This document shows, one piece after another, positions 11,635-20,895 of a DNA stretch of 64,000 nt. Made by a program: the position numbers and the translations under genes. The stretch is from Listeria fleischmannii subsp. fleischmannii LU2006-1 (GTDB lineage: Bacteria > Bacillota > Bacilli > Lactobacillales > Listeriaceae). Each line of letters starts with the position of its first letter. Position 1 is the first letter of the stretch. Under the pieces are notes generated by a model. The model worked only from the letters and a program-made list of their open reading frames with translations. It did no database searches and had not been told where the DNA came from. The stretch lies in assembly GCF_000344175.1 (NCBI RefSeq), contig NZ_ALWW01000001.1, positions 84,497-148,496 on the forward strand. Direction: 5' to 3'.

Positions 11635-14600
11635 TTAGTCAACCTGCTCGGTAGCCTCTTCAGGCTTCACAATATTAAATGCATCGTTTTGACCAGAGAA
11701 ATCATCGTCTTCTGTATCACGCATTTCGATTTCTTCCTCATCAGCAGATAGGATTTTAACGTCCATACCTAAACTTTGCAACTCTTTGATTAATACGCGG
11801 AAAGATTCTGGTACGCCTGGTTTTGGCACACTTTCACCTTTCACAATTGCTTCATACGTTTTCACACGTCCAACAACATCATCTGATTTAATTGTTAGAA
11901 TTTCTTGTAACGTATAGGCTGCACCGTACGCTTCAAGAGCCCAAACTTCCATCTCACCAAAACGTTGTCCACCAAACTGAGCTTTACCTCCGAGTGGTTG
12001 TTGTGTAACAAGTGAGTATGGTCCAGTCGAACGAGCATGCAATTTGTCATCAACCATGTGAGCAAGTTTAATCATATACATAACACCAACAGAAATACGG
12101 TTATCAAAAGGTTCACCTGTACGTCCATCATAAAGAACTGTTTTCGCATCACGAGCCATTCCAGCTTCTTCTACAGTGCTCCACACATCTTCTTCATTTG
12201 CTCCATCAAATACTGGTGTAGCAACATGAATACCGAGTTTACGAGCTGCCATACCTAAGTGAAGCTCGAGCACTTGCCCGATATTCATACGAGATGGTAC
12301 CCCTAGTGGGTTAAGCATAATATCAACAGGCGTTCCGTCAGGCATAAATGGCATATCTTCTTCTGGTAAGATACGGGAGATAACCCCTTTGTTACCATGA
12401 CGACCGGCCATTTTATCGCCTTCATGAATTTTACGTTTTTGTACGATATACACACGCACTAATTGGTTTACACCCGGTGGTAATTCGTCACCAGCTTCAC
12501 GAGTAAAGATTTTAACATCTAAAACGATACCGCCACCACCATGTGGCACACGTAGTGATGTATCACGAACTTCACGCGCTTTTTCACCAAAAATAGCATG
12601 TAATAAACGTTCTTCTGCAGTAAGTTCTGTTACACCTTTTGGCGTTACTTTCCCTACAAGAAGGTCGTTATCTTTTACTTCTGCACCGACACGAATAATA
12701 CCGCGTTCGTCAAGATCGCGAAGAGCGTCTTCCCCAACGTTTGGAATATCGCGTGTCATTTCTTCAGGCCCAAGCTTCGTATCACGAGCTTCGGATTCGA
12801 ATTCTTCGATATGAATGGATGTATAAACGTCGTCTTTTACAAGGCGTTCGCTCATAATAATCGCATCCTCATAGTTATAACCATCCCATGTCATAAAGGC
12901 TACTAATACGTTACGTCCAAGTGCAAGTTCACCGGAATCCATAGAAGGTCCATTACCTAGAATTTCACCTTTTACAACGCGGTCGCCTTCCGCAACGTTT
13001 GGACGTTGGTTATAACAAGTTCCTTGGTTAGAACGAACAAATTTACGAAGCGTATATTTATCAATTCCACCAGTTACTTCTTTACCATCAACCATAGAAA
13101 CGCGGCGCACCCAAATTTCGCGTGCTTCAACGTGTTCTACAATACCATCATGTTTAGCTGTTACAGCGGCACCTGAGTCTTTAGCCGATACGTGTTCCAT
13201 ACCAGTTCCTACAAATGGTGCTTCTGGGTGCATCAAAGGAACAGCTTGACGTTGCATGTTCGCACCCATTAGGGCACGGTTACTATCATCATTTTCAAGG
13301 AACGGGATACAAGCGGTTGCGACAGATACAACTTGTTTTGGAGATACGTCCATATAATCGACGCGCTCTTTATCCACAGCTAAGTTTTCAGAACGGAAAC
13401 GAGCCATAACTTCTTCTTCAGTGAACACGCCGTTCTCATCAAGTTTCGAGTTGGCTTGTGCCACAACATAGTTATCCTCTTCATCAGCTGTTAAATAATC
13501 AATTTTATCTGTTACTTGGTTTGTTTCAGGGTCAACACGACGATATGGTGTTTCAATAAAACCAAAGCGATTCACTTTTGCATAAGAGGAAAGTGAGTTA
13601 ATTAGACCGATATTTGGTCCCTCTGGCGTTTCAATTGGACACATGCGACCGTAGTGCGAATAGTGAACGTCACGTACTTCATAACCAGCACGTTCACGAG
13701 TCAAACCACCAGGTCCTAAGGCAGATAAACGACGTTTGTGCGTCAGTTCACCGAGTGGGTTTGTTTGATCCATGAATTGGGAAAGTTGCGAACTACCAAA
13801 GAATTCTTTAATAGAAGCGACAACTGGACGAATATTAATTAATTGTTGTGGTGTGATGGTCGTCATATCTTGGATAGACATACGTTCACGTACCACACGT
13901 TCCATACGGGATAAACCAATACGGAATTGATTTTGAAGAAGTTCACCGACTGAACGAAGACGACGGTTACCTAGATGGTCAATATCATCCGTATCGCCAA
14001 CACCGTGCAGAAGGTTAAAGAAGTAACTAATGGAAGACACAATATCAGATGGTGTAATGTGTTTCACATTTTCATCAATATAGGCATTTCCAATGATGTT
14101 AATTTCTTTTTCTTCATCATCTGGTGCATAAATTTTAATAGATTGAACAACCACGTTATCTTCTAATACGCCATCAGTTGGGCGGAGCGTACGGAATCCA
14201 ACGCCATTTTCAAGATTAGGAATAATGGTATCTAGCTTACGGCGATCTAAAATGTCGCCTTTTGAAGCGATAATTTCACCTGTTTCAGGGTCCACTAACG
14301 TTTCAGCTAAAACTTGGTTAAATAAACGGTTTTTAAGGTGTAGTTTCTTGTTGATTTTATAACGTCCAACGCTTGCTAAATCGTAGCGCTTAGGATCGAA
14401 AAAGCGAGAAACAAGTAAGCTTCTTGCGTTTTCAACAGTAGGAGGCTCTCCTGGACGCAGACGTTCGTAGATTTCAAGGAGCGCTTTATCTGCATTGTCT
14501 GTATTATCTTTTTCTAATGTGTTGCGCAGGTAATCGTTATCTCCGATTAAATCTAAAATTTCTTGGTCGGACCCGAAGCCTAGTGCACGAAGTAGAACAG

Positions 14601-15177
14601 TAACAGGTAGTTTACGTGTACGGTCAATACGAACGTGTACAACGTCTTTTGCATCTGTTTCATACTCTAACCAAGCACCACGGTTTGGGATAACTGTTGA
14701 GCCGAAGCCTTTTTTACCGTTTTTGTCTAGTTTGTCATTAAAGTAAACACCAGGGGAACGAACAAGTTGCGAAACGATAACACGTTCTGCGCCGTTAATG
14801 ATAAATGTTCCCATTTCTGTCATCAGTGGGAAATCGCCCATGAAAACTTCTTGGTCTTTTACTTCGCCTGTTTCTTTATTAATTAGGCGTAGTTTCACAC
14901 GTAAGGGTGCTGCATAGTTTGCGTCACGATTTTTGGATTCTTCTACCGAATATTTCGGTTCTCCTAAATCGTAATCAATAAATTCTAGCGATAAGTTACC
15001 TGCGAAATCCTCAATTGGAGAAATATCGCGGAACATCTCACGGAGTCCCTCATCTAGGAACCACTGGTAAGACGCTGTTTGAATTTCGATTAAGTTCGGT
15101 AATTCTAATACCTCACTAATCCGAGCGAAACTTCTACGTTTACGGTGTCTGCCGTATTGTACATCATGTCCTGACAA
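11635..15177 (-). CDS. rpoB: DNA-directed RNA polymerase subunit beta
   Basis: About 1180 residues. The rifampicin-binding region is standard ([20 protein letters not shown] ... [13 protein letters not shown]), followed by [26 protein letters not shown]. The C-terminal part has [20 protein letters not shown]. The TTG at 15177 lies about 8 nt after GAGGGG and yields MSGHD, matching Listeria RpoB as remembered; a GTG at 15186 would overlap the ribosome site. The acidic C-terminal tail ([16 protein letters not shown]) is typical of Firmicutes. No resistance-type substitution is obvious in the rifampicin cluster. Confidence 0.99.
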   Translation of the reverse strand: MSGHDVQYGRHRKRRSFARISEVLELPNLIEIQTASYQWFLDEGLREMFRDISPIEDFAGNLSLEFIDYDLGEPKYSVEESKNRDANYAAPLRVKLRLINKETGEVKDQEVFMGDFPLMTEMGTFIINGAERVIVSQLVRSPGVYFNDKLDKNGKKGFGSTVIPNRGAWLEYETDAKDVVHVRIDRTRKLPVTVLLRALGFGSDQEILDLIGDNDYLRNTLEKDNTDNADKALLEIYERLRPGEPPTVENARSLLVSRFFDPKRYDLASVGRYKINKKLHLKNRLFNQVLAETLVDPETGEIIASKGDILDRRKLDTIIPNLENGVGFRTLRPTDGVLEDNVVVQSIKIYAPDDEEKEINIIGNAYIDENVKHITPSDIVSSISYFFNLLHGVGDTDDIDHLGNRRLRSVGELLQNQFRIGLSRMERVVRERMSIQDMTTITPQQLINIRPVVASIKEFFGSSQLSQFMDQTNPLGELTHKRRLSALGPGGLTRERAGYEVRDVHYSHYGRMCPIETPEGPNIGLINSLSSYAKVNRFGFIETPYRRVDPETNQVTDKIDYLTADEEDNYVVAQANSKLDENGVFTEEEVMARFRSENLAVDKERVDYMDVSPKQVVSVATACIPFLENDDSNRALMGANMQRQAVPLMHPEAPFVGTGMEHVSAKDSGAAVTAKHDGIVEHVEAREIWVRRVSMVDGKEVTGGIDKYTLRKFVRSNQGTCYNQRPNVAEGDRVVKGEILGNGPSMDSGELALGRNVLVAFMTWDGYNYEDAIIMSERLVKDDVYTSIHIEEFESEARDTKLGPEEMTRDIPNVGEDALRDLDERGIIRVGAEVKDNDLLVGKVTPKGVTELTAEERLLHAIFGEKAREVRDTSLRVPHGGGGIVLDVKIFTREAGDELPPGVNQLVRVYIVQKRKIHEGDKMAGRHGNKGVISRILPEEDMPFMPDGTPVDIMLNPLGVPSRMNIGQVLELHLGMAARKLGIHVATPVFDGANEEDVWSTVEEAGMARDAKTVLYDGRTGEPFDNRISVGVMYMIKLAHMVDDKLHARSTGPYSLVTQQPLGGKAQFGGQRFGEMEVWALEAYGAAYTLQEILTIKSDDVVGRVKTYEAIVKGESVPKPGVPESFRVLIKELQSLGMDVKILSADEEEIEMRDTEDDDFSGQNDAFNIVKPEEATEQVD

Positions 15178-15612
15178 ACTCTTCACCCCTCAAATTATTT
15201 AAAATTTATAAGCACATTCATAGTAGTTGTCATTCGCACAAGTAGTGGAACCCCCCGCACCCGGAATTTAAGACGCTAAGAGCTTTTTTACACGTGTAAA
15301 AATCACTCGCTTAAACGCCGTTCATCAAAAGCTTCCTGCTCCTTTATAGCTAGCTAAGAGACTAGCAAAACGACAACTTTGAATGGAACTTTAAAAGAAA
15401 ATTCTATGCTGTTTTAGACAAAAAGAAAGCGGATTTCATTCGGCAAAGAGACTTTTTTCAAAAAAAAGTTTCTTAATAAATCAAATTTGACTTATTAGCT
15501 TGAAAACCACATCCATGTCCATTATGCTACCAAAATGATGGAAACGCTTCATTTTACTAGGTTTTAACATAAAAATAAGCGCACCAAAAAACAGTATAGA
15601 TTCTTTTGGCAT
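15178..15612 (-). promoter_or_regulatory. Long untranslated leader of rpoB
   Basis: About 430 nt lie between the probable start site and the rpoB start, with no open frame of note. The leader contains an imperfect hairpin AAGAAAC-T8 / GAAAAAAGTCTCTT (15448-15476) and an 18-bp palindrome centred on ACACGTGT (15285-15302). Function is not known; I found no T-box or other familiar riboswitch motif. Confidence 0.5.
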
Positions 15613-15618
15613 TTAACT

Positions 15619-15647
15619 ATAATACAACATCAGGTGCACGTTGTCAA
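15619..15647 (-). promoter_or_regulatory. Strong sigma-A promoter of rpoBC
   Basis: On the minus strand a consensus TTGACA (15647-15642) and TATTAT (15624-15619) are separated by exactly 17 bp. It means rpoBC is transcribed independently of rplKAJL, which here is over 23 kb away. Confidence 0.8.
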
Positions 15648-15674
15648 GTGTCGCTAACTAAATACAAGACTCAA

Positions 15675-15704
15675 AAAAAGCGCCGAAAATCTTCGGCGCT
15701 TTTT
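15675..15704. terminator. Terminator of the GH38-GH125 unit
   Basis: A 13-bp stem (AAAAAGCGCCGAA / TTCGGCGCTTTTT) with a 4-nt loop stands just after the GH38 stop codon. Confidence 0.9.
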
Positions 15705-15707
15705 AGC

Positions 15708-18374
15708 TTATTTCACGAATTTAATCGTCATGATTTCGGCAGGCTTTAGCTCGCCTAAAAGTGGCTTTCTTCCTTCTTCAAGGAGATTCGAACGATAACC
15801 CGTTCGCCCGCCCATTTTCACCTGTAGCGGCTCTTTCGTGCTTTTCAAGTTGTAGCCACGAACAATAATCGCATCATCTTCCTGTGCTTTTTTCAGCGCC
15901 GTCATAAGGAACGCATCGTTATCCGCCGTTAGGAAAGAAGATTTAGCGGGGAGGGAACCCTTATGGACATCCGTTTGTGCGGCAGTAAACGGCACTTGGA
16001 ACTGCTTCGCCTGATGGAAAGTTTCTTCCTTACCATCTGCCCCGTGCAAGATGAGTGCATATTTGAATACCTGTTTACCCAGACACTGGGCCTCAGGAGT
16101 TTCAAAGTAACCCCAGTCACCCATTTCCCCAACCGAGCGGAATAGCGTAAGCGCAATGGTATTATCCTCCAGCACCTCGTATTCGTTTAAACCAAAGTTT
16201 GCAATGGTCATCCCACCAGATTCATCCTCCATATGCACAAAAGCGTGTTGATGATTAGGATTCGTCACATTTTCCCACGTTTCCGGCATTTTGTTTTGTC
16301 GGCTGACCACCTCATAGATGCTGTCCGCTTGGTGAACATTCGTTTCAAAGCCTGTTGGGAATAAAACGCGCAACCTATGGTCTTTTATGTCGTTATTCAC
16401 GGTCGTCTCAAATTGCACTAGCGAATTGTTTTTCTCTAAAACCACACGCGTTGTAATAACCATTTTTTTCATCTTTTTCGAGCGTTTTGCTTGGCGGAGT
16501 TTAAATTCGAGCACCATTTTCTGTTCTTTTTCAAGGAGTTCATCCGCGGATTCAGGCACAAGCATTTCTTGGCAGATTTCAATTTCCCCAACATTTGGCG
16601 TATTTCGAATCACTCGGATGTTTGCGGGCACATCGTGCGAGTAGTAGCGCGAAACTCCGGTTGGCTCAAAGAAAATATATTCGTTCCCGATATCTCCCGT
16701 TTCTTCAAAAGAAAGAAGGTTTTCGTGAACTCGCGAAGTAGCCTTGTGCGTCGCGGTTAACTTGCCGTTTTCTTGAATATCGATGCGAATGAATTCATTT
16801 TCAAGCGTGCGTTCACCTCGGATGATGTTCTCCCCTGACGTGTTCGCTTCTTTTTGAACAAGGGCAAATACTTCATGGCTATACGCAGGCATTTTTGTTA
16901 AGAAGAGCTGAACCGTGATATAGCGCGCAATATAAGGGACTCTAAACGCATCTTTGGGTAAATCAAAGCCAAATTTCACTTCATGCGTGATAATCTCAAA
17001 AGGAATTTGATTCCCGTTTACATCAATGACACAAACTTCCGGTACCGGCTTGCCAGATAGCTTGTCATACAACGTGTCATGTTTATTTCCCGCAAAAAGC
17101 ATACGCTCCCATTCAATTTCAATTTGAACAGACCCCGTTTTTGCGTGCGATGTTGTATTCCAAACAATAAATGGTTTCGCTTCATTATCAAAAGCGCTCG
17201 TATCTATTTTATTCGCGAGAAACGTGGTTGCTTCACTCGCAACATACTTTCCAACCTCATCCGCCGTTTCAAAGCGTGTCATCATACCGCGGTGAACAGA
17301 ATCCACACTACAGCCACAAATACTGTCATGTGGATGGTTTTGCATGAGCGTTTTCCACGCATAGTCAAGCTGGTCGCTAGGGTAATCAAATCCTTCCGCA
17401 AAAGCCATGGTCGCAAGCGGTTCCGCCATATTTTCAAGCTGGCAACTGACCTCTGTATTTCGCTGTTTTAAATACACACGGGAAGAAGCTGTATTAGCAA
17501 GCGTATACCAACCGTCCGATTCCTGACTGGTAAGCTCCCCTTCAATCACACTTAAATCAGCAGGCAGGTCGGCTTTTAGGGCATTTAAATAAGTATCAAA
17601 GCCCGCATGGATAAACTCAATATCCGGATAAAGTTCGTTTGCAACACGAATGGCCTCTGTAATATCTTTTTGAACCGGCTGATGATCACAACCATTCATC
17701 ATCAGCAGATGGTCCGTTGCCGCATATTGTTCAGCATCGCGTAATTTTTGTTCCCAGAATACTTTTGCTTGTTCTTTGTTTGTAGGGATTTCATTCCCGT
17801 TGCTGTACCAATTGGCGAAAAGCACGCCCAAAATACGACTACCGTCAGGCCCGTCCCACCACATTTCCGAAAACTGTGAGGAATATTTTTCATCGTTAAT
17901 CACAACATTATTAAACCCAGTCGGCTTTACCCCGCGTCCAAAAGCGGCAACATCCAAGTTTGCTTCTTTCATTAATTGCGGCGTCTGCCCCATGTTCCCG
18001 AAAGTATCGGGGAAATAGCCTAATTTAACTGGTGTTCCCCATTTTTTACTTTCTTGCATGCCAATCAGCATATTACGAACGTTTGATTCACTACTTGTCA
18101 AAAATGCGTCTTGCAAAATGTAAAAGGGACCAATTTTCAACTTACCCGCTTCAATCGCCTTTCGGACCGCTTCTTCCTTTTCAGGTCTCACTTGTAAATA
18201 GTCATCCAAAATAATCGTTTGGCCATCTAAATGGAAACTATCAAATTCCGGGTCCGTTTCAAATAATTCCAGCAAATCATCCATTAACTCAATTAAACGC
18301 ATGTGGTGGGCCTCATACGGAATATACCATTCTCGGTCCCAGTGACTATGCGAAACGATATAAACTTTTTTCAC
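15708..18374 (-). CDS. Glycoside hydrolase family 38 alpha-mannosidase
   Basis: 888 residues, full bacterial GH38 length. The N-terminus VSHSHWDREW carries the zinc ligands H11 and D13. LGYFPDTFGN holds the nucleophile D123. MMNGCDHQPVQ and HPHDSICGCSVDSVHRGM are further family blocks. The C-terminal two-thirds are the beta-sandwich domains. There is no signal peptide, so it acts in the cytoplasm. Bacterial members cleave alpha-1,3- or alpha-1,6-mannosides from N-glycan-derived oligosaccharides, or 2-O-mannosyl-glycerate (MngB). Pairing with GH125 and GH92 here favours N-glycan mannose. Its start is 11 nt downstream of the GH125 stop, so the two are co-transcribed. Confidence 0.93.
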   Translation of the reverse strand: MKKVYIVSHSHWDREWYIPYEAHHMRLIELMDDLLELFETDPEFDSFHLDGQTIILDDYLQVRPEKEEAVRKAIEAGKLKIGPFYILQDAFLTSSESNVRNMLIGMQESKKWGTPVKLGYFPDTFGNMGQTPQLMKEANLDVAAFGRGVKPTGFNNVVINDEKYSSQFSEMWWDGPDGSRILGVLFANWYSNGNEIPTNKEQAKVFWEQKLRDAEQYAATDHLLMMNGCDHQPVQKDITEAIRVANELYPDIEFIHAGFDTYLNALKADLPADLSVIEGELTSQESDGWYTLANTASSRVYLKQRNTEVSCQLENMAEPLATMAFAEGFDYPSDQLDYAWKTLMQNHPHDSICGCSVDSVHRGMMTRFETADEVGKYVASEATTFLANKIDTSAFDNEAKPFIVWNTTSHAKTGSVQIEIEWERMLFAGNKHDTLYDKLSGKPVPEVCVIDVNGNQIPFEIITHEVKFGFDLPKDAFRVPYIARYITVQLFLTKMPAYSHEVFALVQKEANTSGENIIRGERTLENEFIRIDIQENGKLTATHKATSRVHENLLSFEETGDIGNEYIFFEPTGVSRYYSHDVPANIRVIRNTPNVGEIEICQEMLVPESADELLEKEQKMVLEFKLRQAKRSKKMKKMVITTRVVLEKNNSLVQFETTVNNDIKDHRLRVLFPTGFETNVHQADSIYEVVSRQNKMPETWENVTNPNHQHAFVHMEDESGGMTIANFGLNEYEVLEDNTIALTLFRSVGEMGDWGYFETPEAQCLGKQVFKYALILHGADGKEETFHQAKQFQVPFTAAQTDVHKGSLPAKSSFLTADNDAFLMTALKKAQEDDAIIVRGYNLKSTKEPLQVKMGGRTGYRSNLLEEGRKPLLGELKPAEIMTIKFVK

Positions 18375-18385
18375 GTTGTCGCCTC

Positions 18386-19675
18386 CTATTTTTCCACTCG
18401 AATATCAAAATAATCCATAACTAGCTCACAAAACATCATATTAGCCCAAGAAAACCATTCTCTCGTATAGGCATTAGGATCATTAACATCAAAACCTTCG
18501 TGCATTAAATGCGTGCCTGCATCACAGTTGACAAGCAAATCTAAAATGCGTTTTTTCTCCGTCTTATCTTCTGTTGTCATGCCCTCCATCGCAAGCGCAA
18601 TTGGCCAGATATAATTAGGCGGCGTATGTGAACTGCCAATTCCTTTCGCAAACTCTCCTTTATAAAAATAAGGATTTTCTTCACTTAATAACACTTGTCT
18701 TGTTGCGAGATAGGTTTCATCGTTTGGCGACAGGTAACCTAAGTATGGCGCCGAAAGTAAGCTTGGCACGTTTGAATCGTCCATCACACTGCTTCCACCT
18801 AAACCGTCCACTTCATACGCAAAAATCGTTTTCCCATCCTGCGATTTTGTTTTCCCGTGCGTTTCAATACCTGATTGAATCGTTTCACGAAGCGTCTGAA
18901 TCCGCTTAACTAGCGCCGCATCTTTCGTAATCGTCTCGTAGACATCCTCCAAATAGCCAAGTACAACGACAGCAAACATATTGGACGGCACTAAATAACC
19001 AAACTGACAAGCATCATCACTCGGTCTAAACCCTGACCATGTCATGCCTGTGTAGCCAACCTTTGTTCCTTTGCCGTCTTCTAGAAGCGTATCTTCCATG
19101 CGGCTTGTATCACGTGTAAAGGTATACGGGGAATTTTCATGTCGTTGTTCTACTTCCCACACCGTTAAAATATTTTTTACAGCCTTGTGGAAAGTTTCGT
19201 TAAACTGTTTAGTTTCGCCAGTCGCTTTATAAAGCAGGTAACTCAGTTGAACTGGGTAGCAAAGCGAATCAATTTCATATTTTCTTTCCCAAATCCACGG
19301 GTTCATTGTTGTATTGTCCGTTTGATGCCCTGCGTCATTCGCTTCTTCATTGAAGGCGTTTGCATAAGGATCCAAACAAATAAATTGCATTTGACGTTCT
19401 ACTAACCCACGAATCATTGCCGCAATTTCAGGATCCTCTTTCGCAATGACGAGGTACGGTCTGATTTGAGCAGTCGAATCGCGAAGCCACATCGCCGGAA
19501 TATCACCAGTAAGTAAAAAGGTAGTTTCATCAGGTAATCGCTTCACCGTTGTTAACAGTGTATTTGCAAAACATGCATTGAAATTTTCTGCCCAGTTTGC
19601 ATGTGTTTCACCGCATTTTTCCGTTATTTTTTTCATAAAATTTTCTACTGAAACAGGGATAGTTTGATATGCCAT
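18386..19675 (-). CDS. Glycoside hydrolase family 125 exo-alpha-1,6-mannosidase
   Basis: 429 residues with the GH125 signature FLLTGDIPAMWLRDSTAQIR at residues 53-72 and later blocks DDACQFGYLVPSNMFAV, GIGSSHTPPNYIWPIALAMEG and REWFSWANMMFCELV. GH125 enzymes are inverting, metal-independent exo-alpha-1,6-mannosidases that act on N-glycan core mannose; streptococcal and clostridial members are the studied ones. No signal peptide. It is the first gene of the minus-strand pair, with a well-formed promoter upstream and an operator-like repeat in its 5' leader. Confidence 0.93.
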   Translation of the reverse strand: MAYQTIPVSVENFMKKITEKCGETHANWAENFNACFANTLLTTVKRLPDETTFLLTGDIPAMWLRDSTAQIRPYLVIAKEDPEIAAMIRGLVERQMQFICLDPYANAFNEEANDAGHQTDNTTMNPWIWERKYEIDSLCYPVQLSYLLYKATGETKQFNETFHKAVKNILTVWEVEQRHENSPYTFTRDTSRMEDTLLEDGKGTKVGYTGMTWSGFRPSDDACQFGYLVPSNMFAVVVLGYLEDVYETITKDAALVKRIQTLRETIQSGIETHGKTKSQDGKTIFAYEVDGLGGSSVMDDSNVPSLLSAPYLGYLSPNDETYLATRQVLLSEENPYFYKGEFAKGIGSSHTPPNYIWPIALAMEGMTTEDKTEKKRILDLLVNCDAGTHLMHEGFDVNDPNAYTREWFSWANMMFCELVMDYFDIRVEK

Positions 19676-19692
19676 TTATAACACTCCTAAAA

Positions 19693-19703
19693 TTTGATAT
19701 ATC
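19693..19703 (-). promoter_or_regulatory. Operator-like repeat, copy 1 (GH125 leader)
   Basis: GATATATCAAA on the minus strand, just downstream of the GH125 promoter and upstream of its ribosome site. The identical 11-mer recurs at 19810-19820 in front of the divergent regulator gene. Confidence 0.5.
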
Positions 19704-19720
19704 TTTTTAACACTAAATAC

Positions 19721-19749
19721 AGTATAATGGTGTTATCATAGATTGTCTA
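19721..19749 (-). promoter_or_regulatory. Promoter of GH125-GH38
   Basis: Minus-strand -35 TAGACA (19749-19744) and -10 TATACT (19726-19721) with a 17-bp spacer, about 45 bp before the GH125 start codon. Confidence 0.65.
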
Positions 19750-19809
19750 GTATTTTTTCATTTTATTTTCTTTCAAACTGTAAATTTGGTATAGTGAATT
19801 AAATGAAAT

Positions 19810-19820
19810 GATATATCAAA
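19810..19820 (+). promoter_or_regulatory. Operator-like repeat, copy 2 (regulator leader)
   Basis: GATATATCAAA directly before the GGAG ribosome site of the GntR-type regulator; preceding T gives the palindrome TGATATATCA. It has inverted orientation relative to copy 1, as expected for a regulator that controls divergent units. Confidence 0.5.
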
Positions 19821-19834
19821 GGAGATTGTTTATC

Positions 19835-20881
19835 ATGGGGAAAAAACCACTTTACCAACAAATTAGCGAACGGCTTGAAAGCCAAATCATGTCAGGCGAG
19901 CTTCCAGTAGGTGCACAGTTACCAACTGAATTCGCATTGTCCGAAGCCTATAAAACGAGCCGCATCACATCAAAACGGGCCGTATCTGAGCTCGAGAATA
20001 AAGGTCTCGTGGAACGAATTCGCGGCAAGGGAACTTTTGTTAAGGCTAGGAAGGCAACAAAGAATACGTCTTCTATCAAGCAAGTCCTTTTTATTCTGCC
20101 TTTCCCAGGCCAAAACGACCTTGGTAACTTTGCAGCTGGTTTACTTCCTTTTTTAGCGGAAAAAGGCTATCACATTCATATTCAAGATGAAAGTTTTCTT
20201 TCGCAAACGCATTTTTTCCAGTTGATCGAACAATACGCGGGAATGATTTATTATCCTGAAACTGGAAATTCCAACTTGGATATTTTATATCAATTGCAAT
20301 TTCAAAATTTTCCGGTCGTTTTGCTTGATAAAAAAATGGAAGGTTTCAATTTTCCTTATGTGACGGCAGACAATTTCAGTGGCGGCTTACTTGCAACTCG
20401 TTTACTGCTAGCTAAAGGCCATACGAAAATCGCATTTTTAAACAGTAGAACGATTTCCATTACTTCTACGGTGCGCGAGCGTTATATGGGTTATTTACGT
20501 GCTCTTTTTGAGGCGGGAGTAAGTTTTCACACTTTAGAAACCACTATTCACGAGGAAAAGGCATATGCGAGTGTTGCGAAGAAATACGTGGAGGAAGGCG
20601 TCACAGCTGTTGTGGCTGAAAATGATTTAATGGCTATTCAATTTATGAAGCAAGCAAAAAATAGTGGGATTCGCATTCCAGAAGATTTAGCGGTGATTGG
20701 TTTTGATAATATTCAAGCGGCTGAATTTGTGGAACCATCTCTTACAACGATTTCTCAAGATTTTGAGGCGATGGGCAGAGCGGCTGCTATTAGCTTGCAA
20801 AAACGAATTCAAAAGAAAGACGTGGAAAACGCAGTCATTCCCGTTTCTTTAATTGAAAGGGAGTCAAGCGGCGCACGTTAA
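19835..20881 (+). CDS. GntR/LacI-type transcriptional regulator (AraR-like architecture)
   Basis: 348 residues. An N-terminal GntR winged helix covers residues 1-72 (PLYQQISERLESQIMSGELP, then SRITSKRAVSELENKGLVERIRGKGTFV). A LacI-type periplasmic-binding-like sensor domain follows (YPYVTADNFSGGLLATRLLL variant, HTKIAFLNSR, DLAVIGFDNIQAAEFVEPSLTTI). The ATG at 19835 follows AAAGGAGA; the upstream in-frame ATG at 19808 would place the ribosome site inside the gene. It lies between divergent mannosidase units and probably controls both in response to a mannose-containing sugar; this is inference from position. Confidence 0.9.
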   Translation: MGKKPLYQQISERLESQIMSGELPVGAQLPTEFALSEAYKTSRITSKRAVSELENKGLVERIRGKGTFVKARKATKNTSSIKQVLFILPFPGQNDLGNFAAGLLPFLAEKGYHIHIQDESFLSQTHFFQLIEQYAGMIYYPETGNSNLDILYQLQFQNFPVVLLDKKMEGFNFPYVTADNFSGGLLATRLLLAKGHTKIAFLNSRTISITSTVRERYMGYLRALFEAGVSFHTLETTIHEEKAYASVAKKYVEEGVTAVVAENDLMAIQFMKQAKNSGIRIPEDLAVIGFDNIQAAEFVEPSLTTISQDFEAMGRAAAISLQKRIQKKDVENAVIPVSLIERESSGAR

Positions 20882-20895
20882 GAACGGAGGAAATT

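Noticed and set aside
15241..15300. T-box or riboswitch in the rpoB leader
   Set aside because: A G-rich stretch near 15250-15262 resembles part of a T-box on casual reading, but the conserved T-box sequence, its antiterminator partner and a terminator with T-run are absent on the coding strand.
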